From Yponomeuta sedellus (lineage: Eukaryota > Arthropoda > Insecta > Lepidoptera > Yponomeutidae): a stretch of 64,000 nt of DNA. The notes under the pieces are model-generated. The model had not been told where the DNA came from, did not search any database, and saw only the letters and a program-made list of their open reading frames with translations. A program made the position numbers and the translations under genes. The stretch is taken from the NCBI GenBank assembly GCA_934045075.1, contig OW203737.1:2314001-2378000 (forward strand), written 5' to 3'. Of the stretch, positions 49,309-58,875 are shown one piece after another (the first letter of the stretch is position 1; each line of letters starts with the position of its first letter).

Positions 49309-49643
49309 AACCTATTTAGAGGCTAAAAATTTCACCCATGCCGGGATTCGAACCCGCAACCTCTGGCTATCCGTACCAGCGCTCTACCAATTGAGCCAAT
49401 GGGCGACTCACGGCATCAGTGAAATTTCGAACCTCTTTACAATATTCTCTGTATTACGTACAGGCAGCGACATCTGACTTAAGCAAATTGCATTACTTAC
49501 AGCCCTGACTACCTACTTTGCAGTTAGGTTTTAACATCGGAACGATATCACTGTACCCACATGATTACACTATTTTTATTTTTAATGCACTAACCCGTGC
49601 TAAGGAACAAATTTAAAAACCTATTTAGAGGCTAAAAATTAAT
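49309..49643 (-). mobile_element. FB-tSINE, unit with the same end segment at both sides
   Basis: On the minus strand: AATTTTTAGCCTCTAAATA and onwards, GGGTTAGTGCATTAAAAATA, ATCATGTGGGTACAGTG, the leader, the core (GGCTCAATTGGTAGAGC, B box) and again TTTTTAGCCTCTAAATAGG. The direct terminal repetition shows a transcript starting in one unit and ending in the next. The target repeat may be TTAATTAT (8 bp). Confidence 0.85.
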
Positions 49644-49724
49644 TATGTATTATATTTTATGGTTTATGTAAGTATATTATTTTTAGTAAGTATGTATATC
49701 AATATTCAAATTTGCACCAACTAC

Positions 49725-49872
49725 CCGTCTCAAAATTTCCTTCAGCAACTTTCCATCGCAGGTTGAGTGGAGGAATTGCTCTAAGCAATAAGACCGCCAA
49801 TTGTACTGTATCTTTGTAATAATGTTGTGTTTGTTTTTTCCTGGTGTACAATAAAGTATATTCTTATCTTAT
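49725..49872 (+). mobile_element. retroposon end with TTATC tail
   Basis: ACTACCCGTCTCAAAATTTC, GACCGCCAATTGTACTG and GTGTACAATAAAGTATATTC end in TTATCTTATCTTA. It is the sense copy of the family at 35771-35925 and 57224-57395. Confidence 0.75.
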
Positions 49873-49974
49873 CTTAATTGCGGCCTGTATTCCAATGCAT
49901 TCCATTTATCCCAAAGTACAACAGAGGCCTTCTCTCAGAGATAATGGCATTGTACCTCGGGCTTTCCTCATGAT

Positions 49975-50275
49975 AACGACCTCTGTGGCGCAGCGGTAGC
50001 GCATCTCCCTACCATGCAAGAGGTCCCGGGTTCGAACCCCGGCTGGGGACAAAAAAAAACCCAGGTCTTGGATGTTTACATGTTTGTGATGCTGGATACG
50101 GAAAGTCGAAGACAGAGCGCTATGGTGCTCATTGGGGGAGGGCTATGTCCAGCAGTGGACTAGTATAGCCTGACGACGACGACGACCACGATGTTTCTGA
50201 TGTCGTTGTTTCTGGTTCCTACGACACAGGGTATCCTAGTGTGGGGCCAGAAGCAATTATAAAATGTTATGTTAT
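49975..50275 (+). mobile_element. tSINE-B, best copy, interrupted by a LINE scrap
   Basis: The A box TGGCGCAGCGG, B box GGTTCGAACCC and GGCTGGGGAC are followed by an A9 run, CCCAGGTCTTGGATG and TTTACATGTTTGTGAT. The SINE resumes at 50202 with GTCGTTGTTTCTGGTTCC and TATCCTAGTGTGGGGCC. The interruption is 50091-50190. Confidence 0.9.
50091..50190 (+). pseudogene. LINE C-terminal scrap (VQQWT family) nested in tSINE-B
   Basis: The 100 bp encode GCWIRKVEDRALWCS and LGEGYVQQWT and end in a (GAC)n tail. ATGTTTGTGAT at 50080-50090 and ATGTTTCTGAT at 50191-50201 form an 11-bp target duplication with one change. The uninterrupted SINE at 20535-20665 confirms the site. Confidence 0.9.
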
Positions 50276-50513
50276 GTTTATCTTCACAATGGTAATGCGA
50301 CAAGAAATTCAAACCCATGTCTCCTGAAGTGTAAAGCAAGAGTCATGCCGACCGCGCAACCACCTATAAAAATGTATTTGATTCTGAAACGTACAGAAAC
50401 GTACAGGGTGGTTACTTAAATAAACGAACGGAAGATCGAACGAACGACCGACCGACCAACAGAACGATCGGTCAAACGCTAAAAGTTTCTCACCATTTGC
50501 CACTTCTGAAATT

Positions 50514-50761
50514 TTAAAAACCTATTTAGAGGCAAAAAATTCCACCCATGCCGGGATTCGAACCCGCGACCTCTGGCTATCCGTGCCAGTGCTCTTTTTA
50601 ACTGAGCTAATGGGCAACTCACCAGCATCAGAGAAATTTCGAACCTCTTTACAATATTCTCTGTATTACGTACAGGCTGGCTGGCATGGGTGGAATTTTT
50701 AGCCTCTAAATAGGTTTTTAAAATTGTCCTTATTACAGGTTAGTGCATTATAAAGAATATT
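50514..50761. mobile_element. FB-tSINE fold-back, 12-bp target duplication
   Basis: The minus-strand core (B box 50560-50570, A box near 50600) is preceded by TTAAAAACCTATTTAGAGG. At about 50683 it turns into a plus-strand arm with GGCATGGGTGGAATTTTTAG and ends CAGGTTAGTGCATTATAAAG. ACTTCTGAAATT at 50502-50513 and 50762-50773 encloses it. Confidence 0.95.
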
Positions 50762-50773
50762 ACTTCTGAAATT

Positions 50774-51060
50774 ACCAACTCTATTTAAGTATACAAGACA
50801 GACATTTTGTACGGCACGGCATACTTAGGCAACATTGATTTTGGTCCTGTGCGACCATTAGGAAGATTAAGCTCCATTTAACTTTCAATAGTTAATGAAA
50901 CTTGCTGTTCGTTGTTAACCCTACAAGTTGGGTTAGCAGTATACATCAGCAGATCGGAGATTAGCATTGTGTCTTCTAGGTAACTAAAGGATTACTGAAA
51001 ATACTATTGTTTTCACTCGACTGCGCCAGAAGGAAGTGTTTTGTTTTTTGAGTGTATATT
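50774..51060. other. unassigned
   Basis: Nothing is recognised here. Confidence 0.3.
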
Positions 51061-51064
51061 TGTA

Positions 51065-51390
51065 TTTATGTATGTATGTATGTATGTATGTATGTATGTA
51101 TGTATGTATGTATGTATGTATGTATGTATGTATGTATGTATGTATGTATGTATGTATGTATGTATGTATGTATGTATGTATGTATGTATGTATGTATGTA
51201 TGTATGTATGTATGTATGTATGTATGTATGTATGTATGTATGTATGTATGTATGTATGTATGTATGTATGTATGTATGTATGTATGTATGTATGTATGTA
51301 TGTATGTATGTATGTATGTATGTATGTATGTATGTATGTATGTATGTATGTATGTATGTATGTATGTATGTATGAATGTATGTATGTATG
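51065..51390. repeat. (TATG)n tetranucleotide array, about 81 units
   Basis: About 325 bp of almost perfect TATG repeats carry one GAATG variant near 51371. Frames reading MYVC or THIH repeats are artefacts. Confidence 0.98.
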
Positions 51391-51708
51391 CGCAATGCAC
51401 GCGTTTATAGCGAAGGAGAGCTTGTGAAGATTACGAGAACTGCGTTTAATAATGACGGAAAGAGCAAAAAGCTTATTTCGTCATACACAGGTCCCTATAG
51501 GGTGGTTGCAGTTCTTGGGAACGACCTTTACAGGGTTGCTGCTATACCCGGTCTCAGTAGTACCAAAAATAAGCTCAAAAATACAGTGGCGTCAGATCGC
51601 ATGATGGCTTGGGTGCATGTTTCTGCTTTGAATATAAACGAGGACGATGAGGAAGGTGATCAGGAGAGCTGCAGCGATAACGATAATGATGAAAATGACA
51701 AATAATAA
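51390..51708 (+). pseudogene. Ty3/gypsy-type integrase C terminus (GPY/F module)
   Basis: The frame reads RVYSEGELVKITRTAFNND, then SYTGPYRVVAVLGNDLYRV, a GPY/F module as found at the C-terminal end of Ty3/gypsy-type integrases. VASDRMMAWVHVSALN follows, then an acidic tail EDDEEGDQESCSDNDNDEND and a stop. The upstream integrase core is missing and the microsatellite sits in its place. I see no LTR downstream with certainty. It is a dead remnant, probably of an LTR retrotransposon. Confidence 0.8.
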
Positions 51709-52104
51709 TGTGCTCAGTTTGTAACTCATTTAATTTTTGTATCAGAGCAGTTCCACAAAATAAGTAAATTGGTGATGATCTAGGCTTTGTCGTTGTCGTT
51801 TATTGAGATTATTTTGTTTATAAGTGTTGTTATTCTGTAAAATTCAAATATGAAGCGAATCAAACAATACAAGTGTATTTCATGGAAACTATGCTGATAT
51901 GTCGATTAACATATATTTTGATTTGTGTATATAGTATGTATGTATATATGTATGCATGCAAATTTCTTTGTAATGCTCTTACTCCTAAACAATTTATTGG
52001 ATCTTATCGAGATTTATCTGAACTGTAAAAGAGTGACACTATAAAAATATTATGTACATAACCTAAACTATTTACTTACATAACTTAAAGTCAAGATTTT
52101 ATCC
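51709..52104. other. unassigned, possibly 3' part of the LTR element
   Basis: AT-rich sequence follows the integrase tail. It could hold a decayed 3' LTR, but no second copy is in the window to test this. Confidence 0.35.
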
Positions 52105-52255
52105 AAGAGGAGTTGATAGTGACTGCCACTTGCTACTCTCCTGACAGATCACCTTCGCTTCATCAACGTTCATAAGTCGTTGCATGCACGCACGCCGGTT
52201 CTGGGTACTTTTTATCTTTCCTTTTGCTAATACATCCCCTATTTGGTAGATGTAG
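52105..52255 (-). pseudogene. LINE C-terminal scrap (RNRRAC family)
   Basis: The minus strand gives TRACMQRLMNVDEAKVICQ, then ESSKWQSLS and a truncated end. Upstream (higher coordinates) TACCAAATAGGGGATG matches the inverse of the first bases of the window, so these fragments belong to one LINE. Confidence 0.8.
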
Positions 52256-52910
52256 GTATTTTTTTTTTATTATATTAAAACGGGTTTAGTCAGTCCGGCG
52301 GGCTCTGCGTCGAGTTGTTTTTATGCAATAAACATCTTTTTAATAAAAAAAACTCCATTTTGACCCATCATTACCTACTCCTGACTGAAACAGTCAGATG
52401 GACAAGGCGAAAACAGCCGTTCCCTCTTTACTTATCTGCAGAAGAAACATCGAAGACATCAAAGCATCATTAAATAGGGTTCTCCGTTCTTATAAAAAGC
52501 ACTGGAGTAAATAAAATTCGAATATTTTTCATGCCAGACTTGGCACATTAAGTCCAAATTCATTCCCGAAATTTACAATTTCTTATCTATAACAAACTAT
52601 TAAAAGACGTCCCAGGCTTTACGAAACAGAAAAGGCTCGCAATTTATTTCAGTCATTCACCTTCGAACTTCGGGTTTAATTTAAAGATGTAACAATTTCT
52701 TCCAAGCTATAAGTTAGTGTTATCGCAATGAAAAGGCTCCGAAATGACAGGCAAGAAATAAATAGAACCGCCGCTGTCTGCAGCTATTTTTAGAACCTTG
52801 GGTCAACAATCTACAGTCTTATTTGTAAAAAAATCGATCCTACTAAAATACTCTTCTTCTTCATCGTTTCTTATTTATCGTAAATACTATTTAGTATTAA
52901 GCCCGCCTAT
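52256..52910. other. unassigned
   Basis: AGTCAGTCCGGCGGGCTCTG near 52289 and TTAGAACCTTGGGTCAACAATC near 52791 look like repeat scraps. The latter resembles sequences near 3470 and 31785. No gene is recognised. Confidence 0.35.
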
Positions 52911-52914
52911 TGTA

Positions 52915-53161
52915 CAGTCCATTTATTCTTACATGTCCAATTTAGTAAACAAGATTCTAACCTTAAAATAGAGATTAGATGCCTAAACTAGACATTATCT
53001 CGCAAATTCATGAACTATGTTTATAAAATTGGCAGCGTGTTATCTAAAAAAGTGTTCCAGGTTACTTCATTTATTGAAATATGGCAGTTTTGGACTAAAA
53101 AGTCACAGTTTAAGGGTAGAATCTTGTTTACTAAATTGGAAAAGTGAGAATAAATAGATTG
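52915..53161. mobile_element. mariner-like MITE, 247 bp, TA target site
   Basis: The ends CAGTCCATTTATTCTTAC and the inverse of AGAATAAATAGATTG are flanked by TA at 52913-52914 and 53162-53163. The interior is the reverse complement of the 19096-19351 copy. Confidence 0.85.
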
Positions 53162-53325
53162 TACAATATCGTACTTGGTGCAATAAATATTTTTGATAAT
53201 AATGATAATTCACTTTCAAACGGAACTTATCGCCGAGCGCGACATCAGGACCGAGGTTACATCCGGGTGCATCTGAAAAGAACAAGTACTAAAAAGCCGA
53301 TATTTTGACATTTATGTGCACACGA

Positions 53326-53692
53326 GAAGCGCTCGTGGCCTAGGCGAACCGAGTGATTGGAATCAATAACTTGGTTAAGCGTCAACAGGCGCGGCTAGGT
53401 ACGGGATGGGTGAGCGTCCCGTGACTACCGCTAGTGGCATTTTTCCGAGCGCTTCCGTGCTTCGCAAGGCACGCTAAGCCGTTGGTGCCGGCTGTCATGT
53501 AATGGAAGTCCTTAAGCCATGTCAGAGGCCTTATGGGCGGCTTGATAACTTCTGACAGTAAGGCGTGGGCCACTGTCTTACAATCCTCCACCAACCCGGA
53601 CTTGGCCCCCGTGGTGGAGTATGGCCTAACCTTCCTGCGATGCAGGAAGAGACCCGTGCCCCAGCAGTGGGGACATACAAGGGTTGATATCG
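53326..53692 (+). mobile_element. 5S-SINE, full-length
   Basis: The head has TTGGTTAAGCGTCAACAGG, GCGCGGCTAGGTACGGG and ATGGGTGAGCGTCCCG. The body is complete and the end is GGGTTGATATCG. Ten bases on, GCCGCCCATAAGGCCTCTG (53703-53722) is an inverted scrap of the same SINE's middle. Confidence 0.9.
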
Positions 53693-53724
53693 AAATAATA
53701 AAAGCCGCCCATAAGGCCTCTGGC

Positions 53725-53978
53725 AATCATGGAATCTTAGGTGGTAACTGATGTATTAGGTTTAAGAGGACTTGAGAAACGATGGTCAGAGTGGAGTTCT
53801 TTTTCCCGCTGCCTTTTTCTCCACTGCACTAAGGCCCGACGGCCGCTGCTTTCACTTTCATTTTACATCATACTTTGACATTCAGTAAAAAGAATGTAAA
53901 TTATTTACGTTGGAGTAAATTGAATTGAAATAATTGTATAAAATATCCTACCATTCGGCGGCCTCTTAATAGACATAC
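53725..53978. other. unassigned
   Basis: Nothing is recognised here. Confidence 0.3.
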
Positions 53979-53979
53979 T

Positions 53980-54180
53980 GATCTGGCGCAGCGGTTTGGC
54001 ACGCTGTCTGTAAAACCGAAGGTCTCTAGTTCGATCCCCCGCCGCGTCAAACTAGGAAACAACATTTCTTGTTTGTCTCAGGGTTTTGGATGTTATCTAT
54101 GTTTTTCTCTATCTATCGTCGTGTTAGTACCTGTAACAAAAGTCATTGAGTTGTATTTAGTAAGCTAAGGAGATTCTGTA
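53980..54180 (+). mobile_element. tSINE-C
   Basis: CTGGCGCAGCGGTTTGGCACG (A box), GTAAAACCGAAGGTCTCTAG, GTTCGATCCCCCGCCGCG (B box), then GGATGTTATCTATG and AAGTCATTGAGTTGTATTTAG. It is the sense copy of the family. Confidence 0.85.
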
Positions 54181-54358
54181 CATGAATAATTAATTATTTT
54201 GTTTATTAACACGCCGACAAAATGGTAGGATATTTTTTAGATATCTGTTAAAAGATACAGAATCAAACCGCTGTTTTTAATTAGATTTTACAGAATTCTC
54301 TATCCTCCTAATCCCTAGAGCCGTGCCAGTGCCAATTTTAGGTCTGTTGAAAGGCTAG

Positions 54359-54618
54359 CTAGCTTGCTGTCTGGTGTCGGCCTAGAGAGCACCAACCTAA
54401 TTCTTCCCGCGGGTGTCGTAAAAGGCGACTAAGGGACACAAACCGGGGGCTGGGCAGCAGCGCCCCCTGCAGTACAATTCCACCGAACTGGGATCCCCAA
54501 CCTGCATGTCTAGCGTGGGGATCATGGGCATTACCACAATGATAGCACAAAGTGTTGCGCTCATTAGGGGAGGGCTATGTCCAGCAGTGGACTAGTACAG
54601 CCTGACGACGACGACGAC
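54359..54618 (+). mobile_element. tail-SINE, full-length, 10-bp target duplication
   Basis: The direct repeat GAAAGGCTAG at 54349-54358 and 54619-54628 bounds 260 bp. The SINE starts near GCTGTCTGGTGTCGGCC and ends with CATTAGGGGAGGGCTATGTCC, AGCAGTGGACTAGTACAGCC and a (GAC)n tail. That end matches the 3' end of the LINE at 24513-24939, which probably supplied the enzyme. I do not see clear A and B boxes, so the promoter type is open. Confidence 0.9.
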
Positions 54619-54629
54619 GAAAGGCTAGG

Positions 54630-55250
54630 CGATTGTGAACTGATTAAAAAATGCCTGCGGCATTTCTCAATGACACTTCACACCCTCGTGAAACCTAGAC
54701 AAGAGCCATCTTATCCTTAGCTGTGAGGCGAGGGTGATTAAAACCCATTTTTTGCGAAGTCGGTCTTTAATCGTCCGTCGCCATCGTCATTCATCCATCG
54801 TCATCAACTAATTTTGTCGCCAGAAACGAGCTTCACCACATCACATGGTATCACGGCCTATACCATCATCATGGCCTATACCTGCCTCAGGGAATTGACC
54901 CGTGCCCCTAGGTGGGGACACAATGGGTAGATGGTCCGAGCCGCGCACTGGGACACTCGTGAAATATTCTCATAGGTACTGACTGAAAACCAGCGCTGAG
55001 GGCTCACACTCTGAGTAAAATGCTGAGTCAGCTGCGTTTTGCATCAATGGAAACAAACCGCGACAAAAATGCATAAATTGTGTTTACCTTTTATGTTCTC
55101 CGTTAACTATGTTTCATATTTGTTAGATGTTTTGTGTGAGTGACTGTTGATGCAATGTAAATATTTCACTTTCTATGTTTCTACATAAGTGTTTCTCTTT
55201 CTTTGTTTCTTTCTATGATGATGATGACGATAATAGTATTCTAGTTCTGG
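54630..55250. other. unassigned
   Basis: A degraded (CATCGTC)-type patch lies near 54780-54800 and a 5S-SINE-like scrap (CCCGTGCCCCTAGGTGGGGAC) near 54899. No gene is recognised. Confidence 0.4.
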
Positions 55251-55443
55251 AAAGATATAAGAGCATCATGAAAACTTTTCACAGGTCTCGAATGTATTTT
55301 GTTATTATTTTAGTTGTGATTTTGAGCATGGTTGAAGCACTAGTTTTGACTTCTCAATAAACATTGGTCTACAGTAAACAAAGTTTCACGTTTTAAAAAT
55401 TTAAATAACCACTTAAGTGCACGACATGTAATTTCGAAATAAT
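55251..55443 (+). repeat. left arm of a large inverted repeat with a 30-codon frame
   Basis: The stretch from GATATAAGAGC to CATGTAATTTCGAAATAA is matched in reverse orientation at 56928-57118 at roughly 90% identity. Both arms keep the frame MKTFHRSRMYFVIILVVILS (here 55268-55360, ending MVEALVLTSQ-stop). The hydrophobic run could be a signal peptide or membrane segment. The repeat family is unknown to me. Confidence 0.7.
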
Positions 55444-55836
55444 GGATGCACGATGACTTGGAAGGAAAATGTTATTGTTATTTATGTTACTTCTTTTAAC
55501 TAGATAACATTACAGGCATCGTTGATTTTTTTGCAAAGACCAATGTTTACTGCTTAAAGCACCGCCATATTTATTCTCCAATTTAACCTGGTGAAACTAC
55601 ACAAACGTACAGTGCGCTATCCATAAGAAGTACCATGTCTAGTTTAATGATACGAGTATGAACCGCTTACTGCAAAAAAGAAACATGTACACAAACCAAA
55701 ACTTTTCAGGAGACACAAAAAACTGTAACATCTGTAGGACATGCCTTTTTGCAGGAAACAAAACTCTTAGCATGACGTCACACTATTAATTTTAGCGACA
55801 GGTGTTTTTTTTACTGTTAACGATGTAGTTACAATA
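55444..55836. other. unassigned, inside the inverted repeat
   Basis: Nothing is recognised here. Confidence 0.3.
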
Positions 55837-55839
55837 CTA

Positions 55840-56052
55840 CAGTGCGTTCACATTAACTTGACGCGTGAGAGAATTTGTAGCACTGAGATGTTTACTGTTA
55901 CCATGTTAAATAAGAAATCATTCCCATTACTTGGGGAAAATAAAAGGATTTAGGGCTTGTTTTACCATCTTCCGATTAGGTCCAAAAGCTAATTCACATG
56001 CTATGTCCTTGTTACCAATTCTCTTACGCGTCAAGTTAATGTGAACGCACTG
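55840..56052. mobile_element. TIR MITE, 213 bp, TA target site
   Basis: The ends CAGTGCGTTCACATTAACTT plus GACGCGT are exact inverses, with TA at 55838-55839 and 56053-56054. The pairing continues imperfectly through AGAGAATTTGTA. No frame is present. Tc1/mariner-type mobilisation is inferred from CAGT ends and TA. Confidence 0.85.
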
Positions 56053-56059
56053 TACACAT

Positions 56060-56130
56060 CATAAAAGTCCCTTCGGGAATCTTCGTTCGCGCAGACTAGG
56101 AAGAAGTGTAACGAAAGTACCCGAAGCTAT
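56060..56130 (+). repeat. dispersed repeat, inverse of 5515-5600
   Basis: CATAAAAGTCCC, TTCGTTCGCGCAGAC, GGAAGAAGTGTAACG and AAAGTACCCGAAGC are in reverse order to the 5.5-kb copy. Confidence 0.75.
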
Positions 56131-56526
56131 AAGTACATTCAACATGATCTTTAACCGATACGTTTAAGGTACAGAATTGATTGCCGCCGATATTGCCAAA
56201 CGAATAGTCACCTGCATCGATGACGTTGAATCAACCAATAGCAACAAAGGCCTGCCATAAAATGAAACTATCTGATTGGTCTATCAACTTGCCGCAAATC
56301 CAAAATTTGGTCATCTGCGCAGGTACATCCGCGAGACTTATTTCTTGTGTAGCACTGTACCCTCGTAAAACATGTTTTTGACTGAAACTCAATTTCGCCG
56401 CTGTGCGCACATCATGTTTCCTTTCTGCAGTAAGCGGCTCATATACTTTCTCTGTGCCCCTGTCATAGAGTGCTAAAATGACAGTGGCAACCACGTGACA
56501 ACGGACAATGTAGATCTCCCGTTTAG
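56131..56526. other. unassigned; 87-codon minus frame
   Basis: The minus frame 56231-56494 reads MVATVILALYDRGTEKVYEP and later FSQKHVLRGYSATQEISL. I recognise no domain and see no supporting signals. Confidence 0.3.
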
Positions 56527-56612
56527 AAACGGTGGCAGCGGAGCTAAATAGAACGCCGGCTTCTCAATCGCCAAGTCGTAGGTTCAAACCCCGACATGTA
56601 ACAACGACTTTT
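56527..56612 (+). mobile_element. tSINE-A head fragment
   Basis: ACGGTGGCAGCGGAGCTAA (A-box region), GTAGGTTCAAACCCCGACATG (B box) and AACAACGACTTTTG. It is cut by the start of a 5S-SINE body. Confidence 0.75.
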
Positions 56613-56858
56613 GCCCTAGCGGTTCCATGCTTCGTAAGGCACGTACGCAGTTGGTGCCGGCTGCCGTCGATAGATGGCAGTTGTTAAGCCAAGTCAGAGG
56701 CCTTATGGCAGCTTGAAAACTTCTGATAGTAGGACCAGCGACTGGTCTTACAAGCCTCCACCAATCCGGACTTGTCTCACGTGGTGGTATGGCCTAACCT
56801 TTCTGCGATGCAGGAAGAGGCCCGTCCCCCACCAGTGGGGACATACGAGGGTAGTTAT
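56613..56858 (+). mobile_element. 5S-SINE, body and tail
   Basis: From CTAGCGGTTCCATGCTTCG through AAGTCAGAGGCCTTATGG to CCCCACCAGTGGGGACATAC and GAGGGTAGTTATCG. The 5S-like head is missing. Confidence 0.85.
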
Positions 56859-56927
56859 CGATGTCTTAAAGGAAACTTACCTTCTACGGAGATTTGGTAC
56901 ACAAAACTGACTTTTTTGAGTCCTTTT

Positions 56928-57118
56928 TATTTCGAAATTACATGTCGTGCACTTAAGTGGTTATTTCAACTTTAAAAACGTAAAACTTAGTTTAGTGTAG
57001 GCCAATGTTTATTAAGAAGACAAAATTAGTGCTTCAACCATGCTCAAAATCACAACTAAAATAATAACAAAATACATTCGAGACCTGTGAAAAGTTTTCA
57101 TGGGGCTCTTATATCTTT
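56928..57118 (-). repeat. right arm of the large inverted repeat
   Basis: It is the reverse complement of 55251-55443 with scattered changes. The minus-strand frame at 57012-57101 reads MKTFHRSRMYFVIILVVILS and ends MVEALILSS-stop. The arms are about 1.5 kb apart. Confidence 0.7.
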
Positions 57119-57223
57119 TTTATTCAAGTCTTCTCAATTCTAAGCACGACCAAACCCTGAATGGAGTCATTTTAACAGATTGCTAAAGTTTCATTGCGGC
57201 CGGCTGTCCGTTAGTACCTAAAG

Positions 57224-57395
57224 ATAAGATAAAAATATTCTTTATTTCACCAGTAAAAACAAAAATAAAATAATTATAAAGATACAGTACAATTGGCGGC
57301 CTTATTGCTTAGAGCATTTTCTTCCAGACAACCTACGATGGAGAGTTGCTACGAGAGAGGAAAAGTGAGACGGGTAGTTGGTCCCCATTGCCAAA
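57224..57395 (-). mobile_element. retroposon end with TTATC tail
   Basis: On the minus strand CTACCCGTCTCACTTTTCC, GGCCGCCAATTGTACTG and AATAAAGAATATTTTTATC end in TTATC. It has the same family body as 35771-35925. Confidence 0.75.
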
Positions 57396-57838
57396 ACTAA
57401 GATACGCCAATGGGGATTTTCAATGGGGATTAGTGGAACAACCCAAATATGAATATTGATAATACATACTGAAACTTAAAAATAATATATTTACATAAAC
57501 CATTACATATACTACATAGAGCAATTTATTATAAACATACACAAAGTAAATTGAAATTAAAACCAAACTACGTATATGAGAATTGTCGCTCGAGTGGTTT
57601 TACCCTTAATGGGTAAAACAACACCCGTACCGCTTAAGGGAGGCCCTTAAACGTTGAACCTTCCTGGAGCATTCTGTATAAACGTATAAAATGTCGGTAG
57701 TGTGTGAGGGCTCTTTGTCTGCATAAATCTTAACTAGATATCCTGCGGTTGTGTTTGTAGTGCTTCGCCCTTTCAATCCAGATGGGACAGGGGATGAGCG
57801 GCGACGATTTCCGCTTGGAGATGATTTTATTTTAAAAT
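57396..57838. other. unassigned
   Basis: TACCCTTAATGGGTA near 57601 is a small hairpin. The 94-codon minus frame ending near 57606 is unrecognised. Confidence 0.3.
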
Positions 57839-57864
57839 AATCATTAAAATCTTTTTGTGGCAGT

Positions 57865-58050
57865 AACCCGTGCTGAGGACAATTTTTCAAAACCTATTTA
57901 GAGGCTGAAAATTCCGCCCATGCTGGGACTCGAACCCGAGACCTCTGGTATAGTTTGGTATGGTTAGCCAGAGGTCGCGAGTTATAGTCCCGGCATGGGC
58001 GCAATTTTTAGCCTCTAAATAGGTTATTAAAATTGTCCTCTGCACAGGTA
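57865..58050. mobile_element. FB-tSINE fold-back, arms share private changes
   Basis: A minus-strand 3' half turns at about 57955 (in the anticodon arm) into a plus-strand half. Both arms have GCATGGGCG in place of GCATGGGTG, and AGTCCC in place of AATCCC after the T loop. Both run out to the GGACAAT / ATTGTCC and tail segments, so the hairpin is about 90 bp per arm. Confidence 0.9.
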
Positions 58051-58429
58051 ATTAATTTGATAATTTTATTTCTTAACGATTCGCGATACTCATACATAGT
58101 TATAACTTTGTGAGTCAATTAGATGGATTATAATTAAAAAAAAATATATATAATGTATTTAATTTGCTGTGAATAATTAATAAATCGAACTATTCCAGCA
58201 TTGCACGTCTAAATTGATAACACTTTTTGTGCAAAATTTCGTCGCCCACGATACAGGCCCAGCCTAGTGTGGGGACAAGGTCACCACGACTTAATGTTAT
58301 TTAAATGTAACTGTTTGTTAGGGAAAATAAACTGTGTATTAACAGTATTGTCCCTTTAACTATTAAACCACATGCATGTAATATAATTATTTCGTAATAA
58401 ATAATTTTTACTTTTTTATTCTTTATTAG
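58051..58429. other. unassigned, with a tSINE-B scrap
   Basis: GCCCACGATACAGGCCCAGCC and TAGTGTGGGGAC (58243-58275) match the end of tSINE-B. The rest is AT-rich. Confidence 0.5.
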
Positions 58430-58865
58430 GTGTTCGCGCGAGAATCGATCGCGCGACGTAATCATGAATCTGTGGTCATTCATTCATTACTCATTCGTTC
58501 TGGTGCCGTCGCTCGCGCCGCTACTAATTATCCATCCATCTGCATACACATTCGCACTGTGACATACGCGCGTGATAAGTGCTCAAATTCTCGTGAAGTG
58601 ATAGACATTAATATTTGGTGAACAATAAACTTTATCAGCTCAAAGAACAATATATTGACAATATTAGACTATAAGTGAACAGTGCAGGAGTGTTCCGCGT
58701 GTGCTGGACGCATCGGCTCATCCATCACCGCTCATCATCTGCCCAACAGCTCAAAGCGATCCACCCACCATCACCAAGTAAGTCCATTCACATCAACTCC
58801 CATTCCGCTCTCTCAATCAGCCCATCGTGAGGTAGACCTAGCCGACACTGGCTAACTATTAGGCA
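58430..58865. other. CpG-richer leader-like stretch
   Basis: It contains CGCGCGAGAATCGATCGCGCG, AATAAACTTTATCAGC and a CA/TC-rich run ending ACCATCACCAAGTAAGTCC, which resembles a splice donor. It could be a 5' exon or part of an LTR with its leader. No long frame supports either. Confidence 0.3.
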
Positions 58866-58875
58866 ATAGTACATT

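Noticed and set aside
50984..51427. long frames of MYVC or THIH repeats
   Set aside because: They are produced by the TATG array.
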